64,000 nucleotides of DNA from CAWDJT01 sp963828705 (GCA_963828705.1 CAWHGA010000034.1:1-64000), one strand, 5' to 3'; counted from the first letter of the stretch, positions 47,783-57,358 are shown. Notes: generated by a model from the sequence alone, not told the origin. Made by a program: numbers and translations.

Positions 47783-49159
47783 CTACCGCCTTGAGCTCAG
47801 ACGCGATCTCACCGACTGCTTTGCTACCGTATCCTGGGGTGCGCGCACCGGCTCTTTGCTCTTGGAGCCTTCCAGGGAGCCCTTTTTGCCTTCGGTGTGT
47901 TTTCGACCGGCAGGGCGATTCGAACGGTTCGCGTTGCCCGAAGATTTTCCCGGTTGAGGACTCCCTCCCTGGCGCTGATTGGAGTTATTTCGTCCTTGGG
48001 AAATCGGTTCGGCTTTAATCGATGGATCGGGCTCATATCCCTCGATGATCTCTTCGGGGATGGTGCGCTTGAGCAGGCGTTCGATATCTTTGAGTTGTTC
48101 GCGCTCATCAATACAGACCAGTGATATGGCCGTTCCTTCGCGGCTGGCACGGCCGGTGCGGCCGATACGGTGGACATAGTCTTCGGACACACTGGGTAGC
48201 TCAAAGTTCACCACATGTGGCAGCTGATCGATATCGAGCCCTCGTGACGCAAGATCGGTTGCAACCAGCACGCGCACATCACCATGCTTGAAGTCTGCCA
48301 ATGTCCGAGTTCGTGCCCCCTGGCTCTTGTTGCCGTGGATCGCCGCCGCGCTGATCCCATCGTGCTCAAGTTGCTTGGTGAGGCGGTTGGCGCCGTGCTT
48401 AGTGCGAGTGAATACGAGTACCTGCCGCCAGTTTTTGGAACCGATCAGGAAAGACAGGAGTTCGCGCTTGCGTGTACGGTCTACCGGATGAATCAACTGT
48501 TCGACGCCCTCTGCGGCGATATTGCGACGGTCCACCTCAATCAGGACCGGCGAGTTCAAAAGCTCTTCGGCGAGTTTCTTGATCTCTTGGGAAAAGGTGG
48601 CGAAGAACAGGAGGTTTTGTCGTCCCCGAGGTAGGAGTGCGAGTATTCTGCGGATATCCCGGATAAATCCCATATCCAGCATGCGGTCTGCTTCGTCCAG
48701 GACGAGTATCTCGACTCTTGACAGGTCCAGTGTCCGTTGTTGCACATGGTCCAGCAGACGCCCCGGGGTTGCCACCAGGATATCGATGCCTCTGCGGAGC
48801 TTTTCGATCTGCGGACTGATCTTGACCCCGCCGTAGATGACTGCCGATTTCAACGACAGATGTTTGCCGTAGGTCGCCACACTCTCTTCGACCTGGGCGG
48901 CAAGCTCGCGGGTTGGGGTAAGGATCAGGGCACGGACGCTGTTCTTCCCCCTTGGCCGGGATCGCTCGCTCAAACGCTGCAATAGCGGCAGAGCGAAACC
49001 GGCTGTTTTTCCCGTACCGGTTTGAGCACCGGCCATGATGTCCTTTCCCTCAAGAATGACGGGGATCGCCTGGAGTTGCACCGGAGTTGGTTTGCTGTAG
49101 CCTTGATCGGCAATGGCACGGAGTAATTCGGCCGAAAGACCGAGGGTATTGAATGACAT
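47783..49159 (-). CDS. rhlE: DEAD-box RNA helicase, RhlE type
   Basis: Intact ATP-dependent RNA helicase, 458 residues from ATG 49159 (MSFNTLGLSAELLRAIADQG), the usual RhlE start; the frame stays open 19 codons upstream. Motifs in order: Q-motif GYSKPTPVQLQAIP, Walker A AQTGTGKTAGF, LTPTRELAAQV, ATPGRLLDHV, DEAD box LVLDEADRMLDMGF, motif III as LFFATFS (Phe replaces the usual Ser of SAT), motif V VATDLASRGLDID and motif VI HRIGRTGRA. The tail (about 395-458) is basic, Gln/Ser/Gly-rich and disordered, for RNA binding. It probably acts in ribosome assembly or RNA decay. Stands alone. Confidence 0.92.
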   Translation of the reverse strand: MSFNTLGLSAELLRAIADQGYSKPTPVQLQAIPVILEGKDIMAGAQTGTGKTAGFALPLLQRLSERSRPRGKNSVRALILTPTRELAAQVEESVATYGKHLSLKSAVIYGGVKISPQIEKLRRGIDILVATPGRLLDHVQQRTLDLSRVEILVLDEADRMLDMGFIRDIRRILALLPRGRQNLLFFATFSQEIKKLAEELLNSPVLIEVDRRNIAAEGVEQLIHPVDRTRKRELLSFLIGSKNWRQVLVFTRTKHGANRLTKQLEHDGISAAAIHGNKSQGARTRTLADFKHGDVRVLVATDLASRGLDIDQLPHVVNFELPSVSEDYVHRIGRTGRASREGTAISLVCIDEREQLKDIERLLKRTIPEEIIEGYEPDPSIKAEPISQGRNNSNQRQGGSPQPGKSSGNANRSNRPAGRKHTEGKKGSLEGSKSKEPVRAPQDTVAKQSVRSRLSSRR

Positions 49160-49271
49160 ACTTATAGATTGCTCCTGGATTGGTTGTTTAATCATGCACT
49201 CTTGATGCACAGTCAATATCTATAAAGACTTCAAGGAAAAGATCTTGGGGTGGTGGTACCCTGCATCATCA

Positions 49272-49344
49272 CTCCCGGCAGAACCATGCGGGAATGACGA
49301 AAGCTGCCCCAAAATCATTTTCCGGCTTCCGCCGGGGTGACGAT
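49272..49344. repeat. Dispersed repeat pair
   Basis: Contains the unit ATGCGGGAATGACGAAAG and, 40 bases on, CTTCCGCCGGGGTGACGAT, the latter shared with 1776-1803. The rest of the 49160-49661 gap is AT-rich without a gene. Confidence 0.55.
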
Positions 49345-49661
49345 ATTGAGATATGTCAATGGTTTTTGCAAGTAAGAATTAGTTGGCCGCAAGACGAAAT
49401 TCTGTGGGTCCGTGGTGGCAATCACTCATCTGCTGTAGTTGTCTATTATCTACCTGGCTAATTTCTCTTTATAAACTTTATATAGTCTATCTTAACTACA
49501 TTATTATCCATAGTAATAACTCATATTCTGTAAATGGGATCTATCGTTTGCTTTGTACCGTATTTTTATTTACGCAAAGGCAGTTATGAATGATTTCAGG
49601 GGAACTCTTGTCGATTCATTGAAATAAATCTACCTTGCTCTTTTAAGTCATTTCACATCTG

Positions 49662-50387
49662 TTAGCAACCCCCTTTGATTTTTAGTGTCAGCGGCTGTTG
49701 CGGTACCGGTTGGTCCGCGCGCTCAGCAATCCATACCGTGTGCCGCGCTCCTCCACGGGCACCACGGGCCCGCACCCGAACTTCATCCACCTTGAAGCCG
49801 ACTTTTCGCAAACGTTGGGTGAATGCCTGATCAGGACCGGCCGACCATACGGCCAGCACCCCTCCAGGTCGCAACGCCGCTAAGGCCACCCTCAGTCCGC
49901 TCAGGCTGTAAAGCCAGTCATTGCCCTTGCTGGTCAGTCCTTTGGGACTATTGTCAACGTCCAGCAGGATGGCATCATAGGCACACTGCTCAGCCCGGAT
50001 AATCTGGGCGACGTCAATTTCGCGTACGGTGACCCGGTCGTCATCAAGAGGATGGCCGGCCAGGTCCCCCAAGGGACCGCGGTTCCACGCCACCACCGCC
50101 GGCACCAGTTCGGCCACCACCACCCGGCCTTCAGCGCCGAGTCCATGCAGTGCCGCGCTGAGGGTGTATCCCATACCCAGGCCGCCGATCAGGATTCGAG
50201 GCCGGGGACGATTTGCTATCCTTGCACAAGCCAACTCGCCCAGCGCATCTTCCGACCCATGCACGCGACTGTTCATCAGTTCACAATTCCCGACTCTGAT
50301 CGAGAATTCCTCGCCCCGCTGGTATAGCCGGAGCTCCCCGCTGTTCCCGGAGGCCGGCGCAATGTCGAGTAACGTCCAACGAATCAT
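49662..50387 (-). CDS. Spermidine synthase-like methyltransferase-fold protein
   Basis: Intact 241-residue protein. The Rossmann-fold nucleotide motif is ILIGGLGMGYTLSAALHGLG, followed by VVVAELVPAVVAWNRGPLG and the acidic strand YDAILLDVDNSPKGLTSKGN. This pattern is typical of a spermidine-synthase-like family that lacks the N-terminal beta-sheet domain of SpeE and has not been shown to make polyamines. Ends close to an AT-rich gap. No partner gene is evident. Decarboxylated-SAM or SAM use cannot be told apart by eye. Confidence 0.75.
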   Translation of the reverse strand: MIRWTLLDIAPASGNSGELRLYQRGEEFSIRVGNCELMNSRVHGSEDALGELACARIANRPRPRILIGGLGMGYTLSAALHGLGAEGRVVVAELVPAVVAWNRGPLGDLAGHPLDDDRVTVREIDVAQIIRAEQCAYDAILLDVDNSPKGLTSKGNDWLYSLSGLRVALAALRPGGVLAVWSAGPDQAFTQRLRKVGFKVDEVRVRARGARGGARHTVWIAERADQPVPQQPLTLKIKGGC

Positions 50388-50871
50388 GGGTACCTACAGG
50401 AACTGAGGGGCCGCGGGTTGTGTTCCGAAGTGGGGAATACCCGGCAAACAATGGAGGCACTCGAGGTGCTTGCATATCTCGTTTATGGTTAACCAGCGAT
50501 CTTCCATCTCAGCCATTTCTCAAACTCCTCGTTGGCGATTGGGTTAAAAGGCATGCGCTCGCCACAGCCAGACGGGAGAATTCGTGTACAATTTTTCAAA
50601 CTAAGAATAATCTCAAAATATGTGAAGTATCAAGGCGATGTAACACGATATTTGCCGATCGAGGCCGACTGTTCTTGAAAAGGCCCGATTTCTCTTTCCA
50701 CATGAGCGCTATTCAGCTTGTTGGGTATGTCAATCGAGGGTGAAGCTTTCCTTGCTGCTGCGCTCATTTATGAGCCTGTCTATCGTCCTCATTTTTGCCA
50801 CTTTCATCGGGAGACTTTTGCGGAAGGATCACGCAGGTCTGCTCGTACCCCGTAAGATAAGGAGAACCGTG
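50388..50871. other. Intergenic region, no gene seen
   Basis: The open frame of the SDR gene extends upstream to 50740 with a hydrophobic stretch (LSIVLIFATFIGRLL), but it has no ribosome site. A 107-codon frame at 50420-50743 shows no family resemblance. Confidence 0.45.
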
Positions 50872-51630
50872 ATGCACAAGCTTCTTTCAGGCAAGACGGC
50901 CATCGTAACGGGTGCCAGCTCCGGTATCGGACTTGCCACGGCTCTTACCCTGGCGCAGGCAGGCGCTGCGGTGGTGATCCACGCCCGACGCCAAGACCGG
51001 CTCGATGAGCTGGCTGCACAGATTCGAACCCAGGGCGGCAAGGCCTTGGCCGTGGCGGGTGATGCAAGCATTCAGGCGGACATTGATTTGCTTCTGGATC
51101 GCACTTTAGAGTGGGAAGAAGGCGGATGCAAGGCTGACATCATTGTCGTCAACGCAGGTCGTGGACTGGCAGGCGGCATCCTCGGCAGCGACGAATCTCG
51201 GTGGCAGGAGCTTTACCAAACCAACGTTCTTGGCGCTGCCCATCTGATGCGCCGGGCCGGTCAATACTTGGTCCAACGAAAAAGCGGAGACATTGTGGTC
51301 ATTGGCTCGGTGGTGGGACGAAATATCTCGCCATTCAGCGGATTCTACGGATCAAGCAAATTCGCAATCGGCGCCATCGCTGAGGGTCTCCGCCGCGAAA
51401 TCTGCCCGCACGGAGTTCGCGTTTCCGTGGTTATGCCCGGCATCGTGCTCAGTGAATTCCAGAATGTGGCCGGTTATGACGAGGAAAACTTCGGCAAAGG
51501 GATTGCCCAATTCGGCAAACTGCTCGAGCCCCAGGCCATTGCCGACGGCATTCACTGGCTCCTCACGCTGCCGCCTCATGTCAACGTCAACGAAATCATG
51601 ATCCGCCCGACGGGTCAGAGCTACCCGTGA
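50872..51630 (+). CDS. Short-chain dehydrogenase/reductase
   Basis: Intact 252-residue classical SDR. ATG 50872 follows AAGGAG at good spacing. NAD(P) motif VTGASSGIGLATALTLAQAG; the following HARRQDR suggests preference for NADPH (Arg after strand 2); structural NAG in VVNAGRGLAG; catalytic Ser in VIGSVVGRN and YxxxK as GFYGSSKFA. Substrate unknown. Not obviously in an operon. If the upstream extension to 50740 were translated it would add a membrane anchor, but nothing supports this. Confidence 0.88.
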   Translation: MHKLLSGKTAIVTGASSGIGLATALTLAQAGAAVVIHARRQDRLDELAAQIRTQGGKALAVAGDASIQADIDLLLDRTLEWEEGGCKADIIVVNAGRGLAGGILGSDESRWQELYQTNVLGAAHLMRRAGQYLVQRKSGDIVVIGSVVGRNISPFSGFYGSSKFAIGAIAEGLRREICPHGVRVSVVMPGIVLSEFQNVAGYDEENFGKGIAQFGKLLEPQAIADGIHWLLTLPPHVNVNEIMIRPTGQSYP

Positions 51631-51940
51631 CCGGACCTCGACGCCCTCAGCGAAACGGGAACTGGCTCTCTTCAGCATGCTGCTTTGGGAGAGTCTTTTC
51701 CCGTCTTAATTTTACCGGGCGCCCTCATGCCCTTATAGATATTGAACATGGCGCCTCACCTGCGTTTGATGAACCAAGGACGGATTCTCAAACGCATCCA
51801 TACAAAAGCAAGGCGAACGTGTCCGGCAAAATCATTAGAACTGCTCATGCTGGCTGCGGAAGGTAAGCTTGGGCTCCGGGCTGTCCAGGAAATGGCTTTG
51901 GGTGCCGTAGACGCTCGAATTCATAACACCCATACCAAAA

Positions 51941-51969
51941 AAAGGCCCTGGCTCTGGGCCAGGGCCTTT
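51941..51969 (-). terminator. Rho-independent terminator of the inverse autotransporter gene
   Basis: AAAGGCCCTGGC and GCCAGGGCCTTT form a perfect 12-bp stem with a 5-base loop; on the minus strand it is followed by TTTT, 20 bases past the stop at 51990. Confidence 0.88.
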
Positions 51970-51989
51970 CCAAGGCATAACGTTTACCT

Positions 51990-54629
51990 TTACGGTGCGG
52001 TGGTGAGCCAGGGGGTAGAGTTGACCGTACCTAGACCCGTATTGAAGATTTGACCGGCCGCGGGTCCGGTGCTCTGGCCCCACCAGTTGTTCGTGGCGCT
52101 CACTGCGGTACCTGTGTCGTTTACGAGGTCAACACCGCAGCCACTCCCGAAGAAGGAGTTCCGTCCCAGCGAGCCGAGGGTGCCACCGCCGAGGTCCGCA
52201 GTATATTTCGCAGCCCCCCCGCCCGCGAAGAAATTTAGGAAAACACCGTCAAAGGCATTATCGGTGACCCTGTTGTCCTGCATGAAAACGCTGATGCTGA
52301 GATTGGACATACTGGGAGCAGCCACGACATCAAAGACAGCGAGACCATAGCTCCCTTGGTTGCCGGTAACGGTGTTGCCGGTGAAGGCGTTGTTGATCAA
52401 GGAGCTCGAGATACCGGTGCCCCCTACCATGATGTTAGAGACAAAGAGACCATCATCAGAGCTGCCGCTAACTCTATTGCCGGTGAAGGCGTTGGCAATC
52501 GACGAACTAGAGACACCGGTGCCTGCGACCAGGGTATTATTGACATAAAATCCCATCCCAGAGCTGCCGGTAACGCTGTTGTCGGTGAAGGCGTTGGCAA
52601 TCGACGAGCCAGAGACATCGGTACCTGCGACCAGGGTATTATTGACAAAAAATCCCATCCCAGAGCTGCCGGTAACGCTGTTGTCGGTGAAGGCGTTGGC
52701 AATCGACGAGCTAGAGACACCGGTGCCTGCGACCAGGGTATTATTGACATAAAATCCCATCCCAGAGCTGCCGCCAACGCTGTTGCCGGTGAAGGTGTTG
52801 GCAATCGACGAGCTAGAGACACCGGTGCCTGTGACCAGGATATTATCGACTAAAAGTTCCACCCCAGGGCTGCCACTAACTCTATTGCCAGTGAAGGTGT
52901 TGGTAATCGTCGAACCGGAGATGCCACCAGCAGTTGACAAGACATTGCTGAGGTGGAAACCCAGCCCAGCGTTGTTGGTAATGGTATTGTCGGTAAAGGA
53001 GTTGGAAATGGTGAGGTTGTTAATGCTCGCTGATCCAGCAACAATGTTGTTCAGATAGATTCCTGCCCCAGCATTGCCCGTCACTGTATTGTTTGCCAAC
53101 ACATACGCCAGAGTGCTTCCGGAAACCTCGGCGGGATCAAAAACGTTGTCGATATGAATACCGTTGCCACCGGAAAACCCGTTGCTAACGGGAACCGCGT
53201 TGTATTCGAGGGAGGTTGGCACGGCAATTCCACCGTTATCCCGGATGAGGTTATCATGAATGTTGGTTCTATAGATGTTCTGGCCGTAGATGCCTTCCTG
53301 TCCGTGTTGGATGGTTAGCCCCATAATTTCATTATTTTGTGCAAGAGTCAGAACGCCGCTCGGTGCAAAACCAAGGACGCTTCCGAAGCCGCCCTGTCCA
53401 ACAGGAACAGCGCTTCCGAAGCCGCCGTCAAGAATCGGCATTGGCCCGTCACCGCCCAGCCGGTAGTGGGGATAAAAATAACCCTGCCCCCAGAGCACGC
53501 CGTTGTTCACCAGCTGCAGGTGGACATTGTTGTATGTGTCAGCCAGCTTGTCCCAGCTGAAAACATACACCCAGGCGCCATCCGTATAGCGGAGATCGGA
53601 AGGCACCGATGCGATATCCCTGTATGGATTGGAGTAAGTTCCTGTACCGGTGTTCGGGTTGTCGGCATTGACATAGATGACGTTGTTGGCGATGGGGTCA
53701 GGGATAGACGTATCGGTGGGACGTGCGAAAGTGGTGATATCCCGGTCTCTTTCAACCTTGTCGGTCATTCTTTCCTTTAGCGGCCTGGCCCCTTTGCCGA
53801 AAACCAGGTGCTTTTCAATCCCCTCGAATGGGTTTTGGCCTCTGATCATGGCCTCGACCGAGAAGGGAATGTCAAGGTAGGCCCCGAAAAACACATCGGT
53901 CCCTCGCACATTGTCATCCCTCACTTCCATACTGATTTGGAGAAGGTCCACCGGCCTCACTTCAAGGCGGGTCTTCCAGCCGTTGACGTCGCTCGCCACA
54001 TCGGAAGTGTAGTGGTACCCTCCGGCGTACACCCTGGTTTCGACCACGTTGGAAACGATCGGCACCAGAAAGCCGACCTCGCCGTCAAAACCTTCGGTGG
54101 CTTCTTCATAGCCACGGTACCAGCTGATATAGGTCTGACCAAAACGGTAGTAATCAAGGCCGGGAAGCCTGTTTTTGGTGGTGCCGAAGGGCACGTAGTA
54201 ATTGCCGCGCAAGTCAACCCACTTGGTCAGGGCCTCAATGCCCACCCCGAACTGATCATATCTGAAATCATGTTTTGAGAGCATGGTGTCGTAGAAAAAA
54301 TTGACCCCCAGGATGGCTTGGTCGTTGAAGTAAAGGCCTCGATACCCTAACCCGAGGTTTTCCTCGTTGCCCCCTGCATCATCCATCCTGAACTGGGGAT
54401 TAAGATAAATGAGATGCTTTTGGTCGCCCCAGAGTGGAATCATCAGGTCGAGATAGCCATCGGTAACGGTACCGCTGGTAGTGCCGGTTGAGAAGCCGGG
54501 CCGGATCTTGCCCAGCCACGGGTTGGAATCTGAAGATGACCCTTCTGCAGCGACACAATCGCCTGCCATTGCAAAAAGCGCAAAAGCCAGCGCAACCAAC
54601 AAAACACCAACCAGGCCCCTGGTCTTCAT
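51990..54629 (-). CDS. Inverse autotransporter with beta-helix repeat passenger
   Basis: Intact 879-residue outer-membrane protein. Signal peptide residues 1-28 (ALAFALFAMAGDCVAAEG). Residues about 35-290 resemble the inverse-autotransporter (intimin/invasin) beta-barrel: WLGKIRPGFSTGTTSGTVTD, AILGVNFFYDTMLSKHDFRY, GVGIEALTKWVDLRGNYYVP, ISWYRGYEEATEGFDGEVGF. From about 320 the exported passenger begins (IYVNADNPNTGTGTYSNPYR), a right-handed parallel beta-helix with N/T/G ladders, including four near-identical 34-residue repeats (about 620-755) based on SSIANAFTDNSVTGSSGMGF and YVNNTLVAGTG. No LysM or lectin module. Likely a surface-exposed adhesin or polysaccharide-binding protein. A strong terminator follows; the upstream gap 54630-54826 has no partner. 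Confidence 0.85.
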   Translation of the reverse strand: MKTRGLVGVLLVALAFALFAMAGDCVAAEGSSSDSNPWLGKIRPGFSTGTTSGTVTDGYLDLMIPLWGDQKHLIYLNPQFRMDDAGGNEENLGLGYRGLYFNDQAILGVNFFYDTMLSKHDFRYDQFGVGIEALTKWVDLRGNYYVPFGTTKNRLPGLDYYRFGQTYISWYRGYEEATEGFDGEVGFLVPIVSNVVETRVYAGGYHYTSDVASDVNGWKTRLEVRPVDLLQISMEVRDDNVRGTDVFFGAYLDIPFSVEAMIRGQNPFEGIEKHLVFGKGARPLKERMTDKVERDRDITTFARPTDTSIPDPIANNVIYVNADNPNTGTGTYSNPYRDIASVPSDLRYTDGAWVYVFSWDKLADTYNNVHLQLVNNGVLWGQGYFYPHYRLGGDGPMPILDGGFGSAVPVGQGGFGSVLGFAPSGVLTLAQNNEIMGLTIQHGQEGIYGQNIYRTNIHDNLIRDNGGIAVPTSLEYNAVPVSNGFSGGNGIHIDNVFDPAEVSGSTLAYVLANNTVTGNAGAGIYLNNIVAGSASINNLTISNSFTDNTITNNAGLGFHLSNVLSTAGGISGSTITNTFTGNRVSGSPGVELLVDNILVTGTGVSSSSIANTFTGNSVGGSSGMGFYVNNTLVAGTGVSSSSIANAFTDNSVTGSSGMGFFVNNTLVAGTDVSGSSIANAFTDNSVTGSSGMGFYVNNTLVAGTGVSSSSIANAFTGNRVSGSSDDGLFVSNIMVGGTGISSSLINNAFTGNTVTGNQGSYGLAVFDVVAAPSMSNLSISVFMQDNRVTDNAFDGVFLNFFAGGGAAKYTADLGGGTLGSLGRNSFFGSGCGVDLVNDTGTAVSATNNWWGQSTGPAAGQIFNTGLGTVNSTPWLTTAP
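52390..52950. repeat. 102-bp in-frame tandem repeats in the passenger domain
   Basis: The DNA unit, recognisable by GGCGTTGGCAATCGACGA and CCAGGGTATTATTGACA, recurs about every 102 bases with few changes, in frame, coding the 34-residue beta-helix repeats. The two central copies are nearly identical, so copy number could vary or be mis-assembled. Confidence 0.8.
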
Positions 54630-54826
54630 GGTAAAATCCCTCCTCGGATGAAAGATGGTGCCGAAGACTGCGACATCAACCCAAGTCCCTGGCCCTCAAT
54701 GCCTCTCGTCTTCATCAATGGAATAAAATAATCATCAGCCCCAAACAGAATTGCTTGTGAGAAAAATAGCCCCTTATTTTCGGCCAGTTTTGCGGAAAAC
54801 CGATGAAATGTCAAGTAAAAATATAG

Positions 54827-55366
54827 ATGACTGCTTTTTCAGATATAATCCAGTTACTCCAATCACCCATCCATGAAGCCAGACTGCTGGCTCTCATTAT
54901 CTTAGTTCGTGCCTACATGCGAGGAGATGATTCTATTCAGAATCAGATTTACAATCTTTACATTAAGAACACTCGGTTTATTAATAACTGGGACTTGGTG
55001 GATGCCTCGGCTGAACACATTGTGGGTTCCTATTTGAAATATCGCAGTAGATCACCTCTCCATTCTTTAGCCGTATCTAACCTGCTTTGGGACCGGAGAA
55101 TTTCAATCATGGCAACATTTCACTACATTAAACGTGGCGAATTTGCTGAGACATTGCGTATCGCAGAACTATTGCTCAGGGATCCGGAGGACCTAATCCA
55201 TAAAGCTGTTGGTTGGATGCTTCGCGAAATAGGTAAGCGTGATCACCTAGCTGAAGAAGAATTTCTAAAAGCCCACTACAAAACCATGCCACGGACTATG
55301 CTCCGGTATGCCATAGAGAAATTTCCAGAGAAGTTACGGCAGCAGTATTTGCGTGGAGAAATATAG
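54827..55366 (+). CDS. DNA alkylation repair protein, AlkD-like (5' truncated)
   Basis: A 179-residue HEAT-repeat glycosylase-like protein of the AlkD family, which removes alkylated bases. Family blocks: IHEARLLALIILVRAYMRGD, IYNLYIKNTRFINNWDLVDA, HIVGSYL, LLWDRRISIMATFHYIKRGE and VGWMLREIGKRDH. AlkD proteins are about 220-235 residues; the first 45 or so (with the SVPALRKLAK-type helix) are missing. A TAG directly precedes ATG 54827 and no ribosome site is seen, so the gene looks 5'-truncated. AT-rich compared with neighbours. Probably non-functional or cut by a past rearrangement near 54700-54826. Confidence 0.7.
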   Translation: MTAFSDIIQLLQSPIHEARLLALIILVRAYMRGDDSIQNQIYNLYIKNTRFINNWDLVDASAEHIVGSYLKYRSRSPLHSLAVSNLLWDRRISIMATFHYIKRGEFAETLRIAELLLRDPEDLIHKAVGWMLREIGKRDHLAEEEFLKAHYKTMPRTMLRYAIEKFPEKLRQQYLRGEI

Positions 55367-55486
55367 CGCAAAAATGTAAAGTGGCTTCAACAAGTGCAGC
55401 TCGATCCCGGGTCACGCCGCTTTGTCACCGGGGCCGGCGATAAATTACAGCCCGCGTGCGCCCTTGGGCCGCAAAAGGCAATAACC

Positions 55487-57316
55487 ATGATTACTCACAT
55501 AACAGCCGTCACATTCACGCTGGTGATCTTTCTATTCCTGGGAGTTGCGTATTTCGGTTGGGGTAGAGCGTTATCGATCCTCCTAGGAATCGCCAGGCAA
55601 AAACCAGACGATGTCGTCATGCCGGTTTGGCTAGGGTGGGCATTCACTCTCCTCATTTTCCAGGCGTTGCATTTCTTTCTCCCTATAACAGCCTACGTGG
55701 TGATCCCCATCTTCGTTCTTGGGATAGTTTTCTCTATTCCCCAGATAACTAATGTGATCAAAAGCTTTCCCGGGCAGCGAACCACTCCTATCATAATAAC
55801 CGTCACAGGCATCCTTTGTTGTGGTGTCGCCGCTTGGGTAGCGTCGAGAGCAATGCTTTCTCCCACGAATTACGATTCGGGCCTGTATCATTTCAATACG
55901 ATTCGTTGGATCAACACTTACCCTCTTGTTCCGGGACTGGGTATTCTCCATGGGCGGTTGGCCTTCAATCAGTCTTTCTTCGTATATGTTGCGACACTTA
56001 ACTTCCACCCCTTCTTTGGCTATGGACGTTCACTAGCCAACAGTTTTCTTTTATTGCTTCTTGTCGCAACACTATTACCATCCTTGATCTCGGTACTTAG
56101 ACAACCAGAACTTCTGACAAAGCGGCACATCTTTCTCTATGCTTCTGACCTGTTCATATTTCCAATAGTTGTATACCTGGCACTATTTTCCGACGGACTC
56201 GCATCACCGACGCCAGACTTGGCATCCACTCTCCTACAACTTGCCATGTTCGTGATGCTTGCCGACGGTATTGCAGAATGGCTGGAAGGACAGAGAGAGC
56301 AGGATTATAGAGTCATGGTTCTTGTTGTGTTGGCAGCTACCGCTGTGACTATTAAGTTGAGCAATCTTGCATTTTCAGCCGTCATTATAGGTACCTGTCT
56401 AGCATACGCAGGGCAGACATCACGCGCTCATATTCAAAGCGCTGTCCGCATTATTCTGCCCGTCGTCGTGGTGATTCTGTCTTGGGGGTTCCGAGGTTTT
56501 GTGCTGTCCGGCGCCCCGCTCTATCCATCAACGATTGGGTATGCGCCTGTAGAGTGGTCTGTTCCGATAGAGGATGTGGTGAACGAGGCGAACTGGGTAT
56601 ACAGTTGGGCCAGACAGCCCGAGGCTCACTGGAGCGAAATCCTTGGTAGTTGGGATTGGTTCGGACCATGGAGCCGCAGGATAAGCACTAACATTACGGG
56701 CATAGTCTATCCAGTAGCTCTAGCGGTATTGTTCTGCATCATTACCATGATAATAGGTGTTTTCTCGTTCTTGAAAAAACTTAGCCGACCTCGATATCTG
56801 GAGGTGGGTATTTTGCTTCCTTCGCTATTTGGTCTTACTTTCTGGTTCATCACGGCTCCTGATCCACGGTTTGCGAATGCACTTTTCTGGTTACTCTCAA
56901 TCGGGTCATCACTTGTTTTGCTCACTTCTCTCCAAAGAGTTGTCAGTAAGCGAGTTTTCCTAGTGACTATCGGTATTGTGTTCGTGCTTGCCAATCTTGG
57001 ATTTGCCGGATACATTTTCGAGCATCGTTATGCGATAAATGACATCTCTCTTTCTGGGTGGTATCCAGTGACAGAAGTCCCCTTAAGTAAGCAAACAACA
57101 GATTCTGGATTAGTCATTTATAAACCTGAAAAAGGCATTCAATGCTGGGATTCTCCTTTGCCTTCAACCCCTGACTTTAATTCTAATCTCAGGCTGAGAA
57201 TCCCAGGCACTATCGCTTCTGGTTTTACCGTACCGAAGAAGGAAAGGTTTGGAAACAATGCCGAACAAGGCGCTGCACTGGACAGCGATCCCGCTCCGCT
57301 TCATCCTCGCCATTGA
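55487..57316 (+). CDS. Polytopic membrane protein, LIC_10190-like
   Basis: Intact 609-residue protein with about 12-13 membrane helices, starting at ATG 55487 (MITHITAVTFTLVIFLFLGV). Loop wording such as SPTNYDSGLYHFNTIRWINT, GLGILHGRLAFNQSFFVYVA and APDPRFANALFWLL is typical of a bacterial family of large membrane proteins (LIC_10190 type) resembling GT-C glycosyltransferases or polymerases. No catalytic assignment can be made. The last 20 residues (GNNAEQGAALDSDPAPLHPR) are encoded by an attC-like site, so the natural C-terminus may have been altered. AT-rich base composition, unlike the flanking chromosomal genes, suggests transfer, perhaps as an integron-type cassette. Confidence 0.65.
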   Translation: MITHITAVTFTLVIFLFLGVAYFGWGRALSILLGIARQKPDDVVMPVWLGWAFTLLIFQALHFFLPITAYVVIPIFVLGIVFSIPQITNVIKSFPGQRTTPIIITVTGILCCGVAAWVASRAMLSPTNYDSGLYHFNTIRWINTYPLVPGLGILHGRLAFNQSFFVYVATLNFHPFFGYGRSLANSFLLLLLVATLLPSLISVLRQPELLTKRHIFLYASDLFIFPIVVYLALFSDGLASPTPDLASTLLQLAMFVMLADGIAEWLEGQREQDYRVMVLVVLAATAVTIKLSNLAFSAVIIGTCLAYAGQTSRAHIQSAVRIILPVVVVILSWGFRGFVLSGAPLYPSTIGYAPVEWSVPIEDVVNEANWVYSWARQPEAHWSEILGSWDWFGPWSRRISTNITGIVYPVALAVLFCIITMIIGVFSFLKKLSRPRYLEVGILLPSLFGLTFWFITAPDPRFANALFWLLSIGSSLVLLTSLQRVVSKRVFLVTIGIVFVLANLGFAGYIFEHRYAINDISLSGWYPVTEVPLSKQTTDSGLVIYKPEKGIQCWDSPLPSTPDFNSNLRLRIPGTIASGFTVPKKERFGNNAEQGAALDSDPAPLHPRH

Positions 57317-57328
57317 GCTTAATCGTTC
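57263..57328 (+). other. attC-like (integron cassette) site
   Basis: About 66 bases with ends GAAC / GTTC, an inner CGAACAAGGCGCTGCA left part and GAGCTTAATCGTTCG right part, and partly complementary arms (GCT-GCACTGG against CCA-TTGAGC). The AACAAGGCGCTGCA wording is typical of cassette recombination sites. It lies at the 3' end of the preceding gene in the orientation expected for a cassette. The R' core GTTCGCT deviates from GTTRRRY, so it may be decayed. Confidence 0.5.
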
Positions 57329-57358
57329 GCTGGACAGTAACCGTTCACCGGGTAAGCG

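Noticed and set aside
52390..52950. Regular repeats considered as a CRISPR array
   Set aside because: The unit is about 102 bases, translated in frame, with no spacer/repeat alternation; it is a protein repeat.
55385..55455. Possible second attC-like site after the AlkD gene
   Set aside because: AACAAGTGCAGC wording is suggestive but the right arm and GTTRRRY core are missing.
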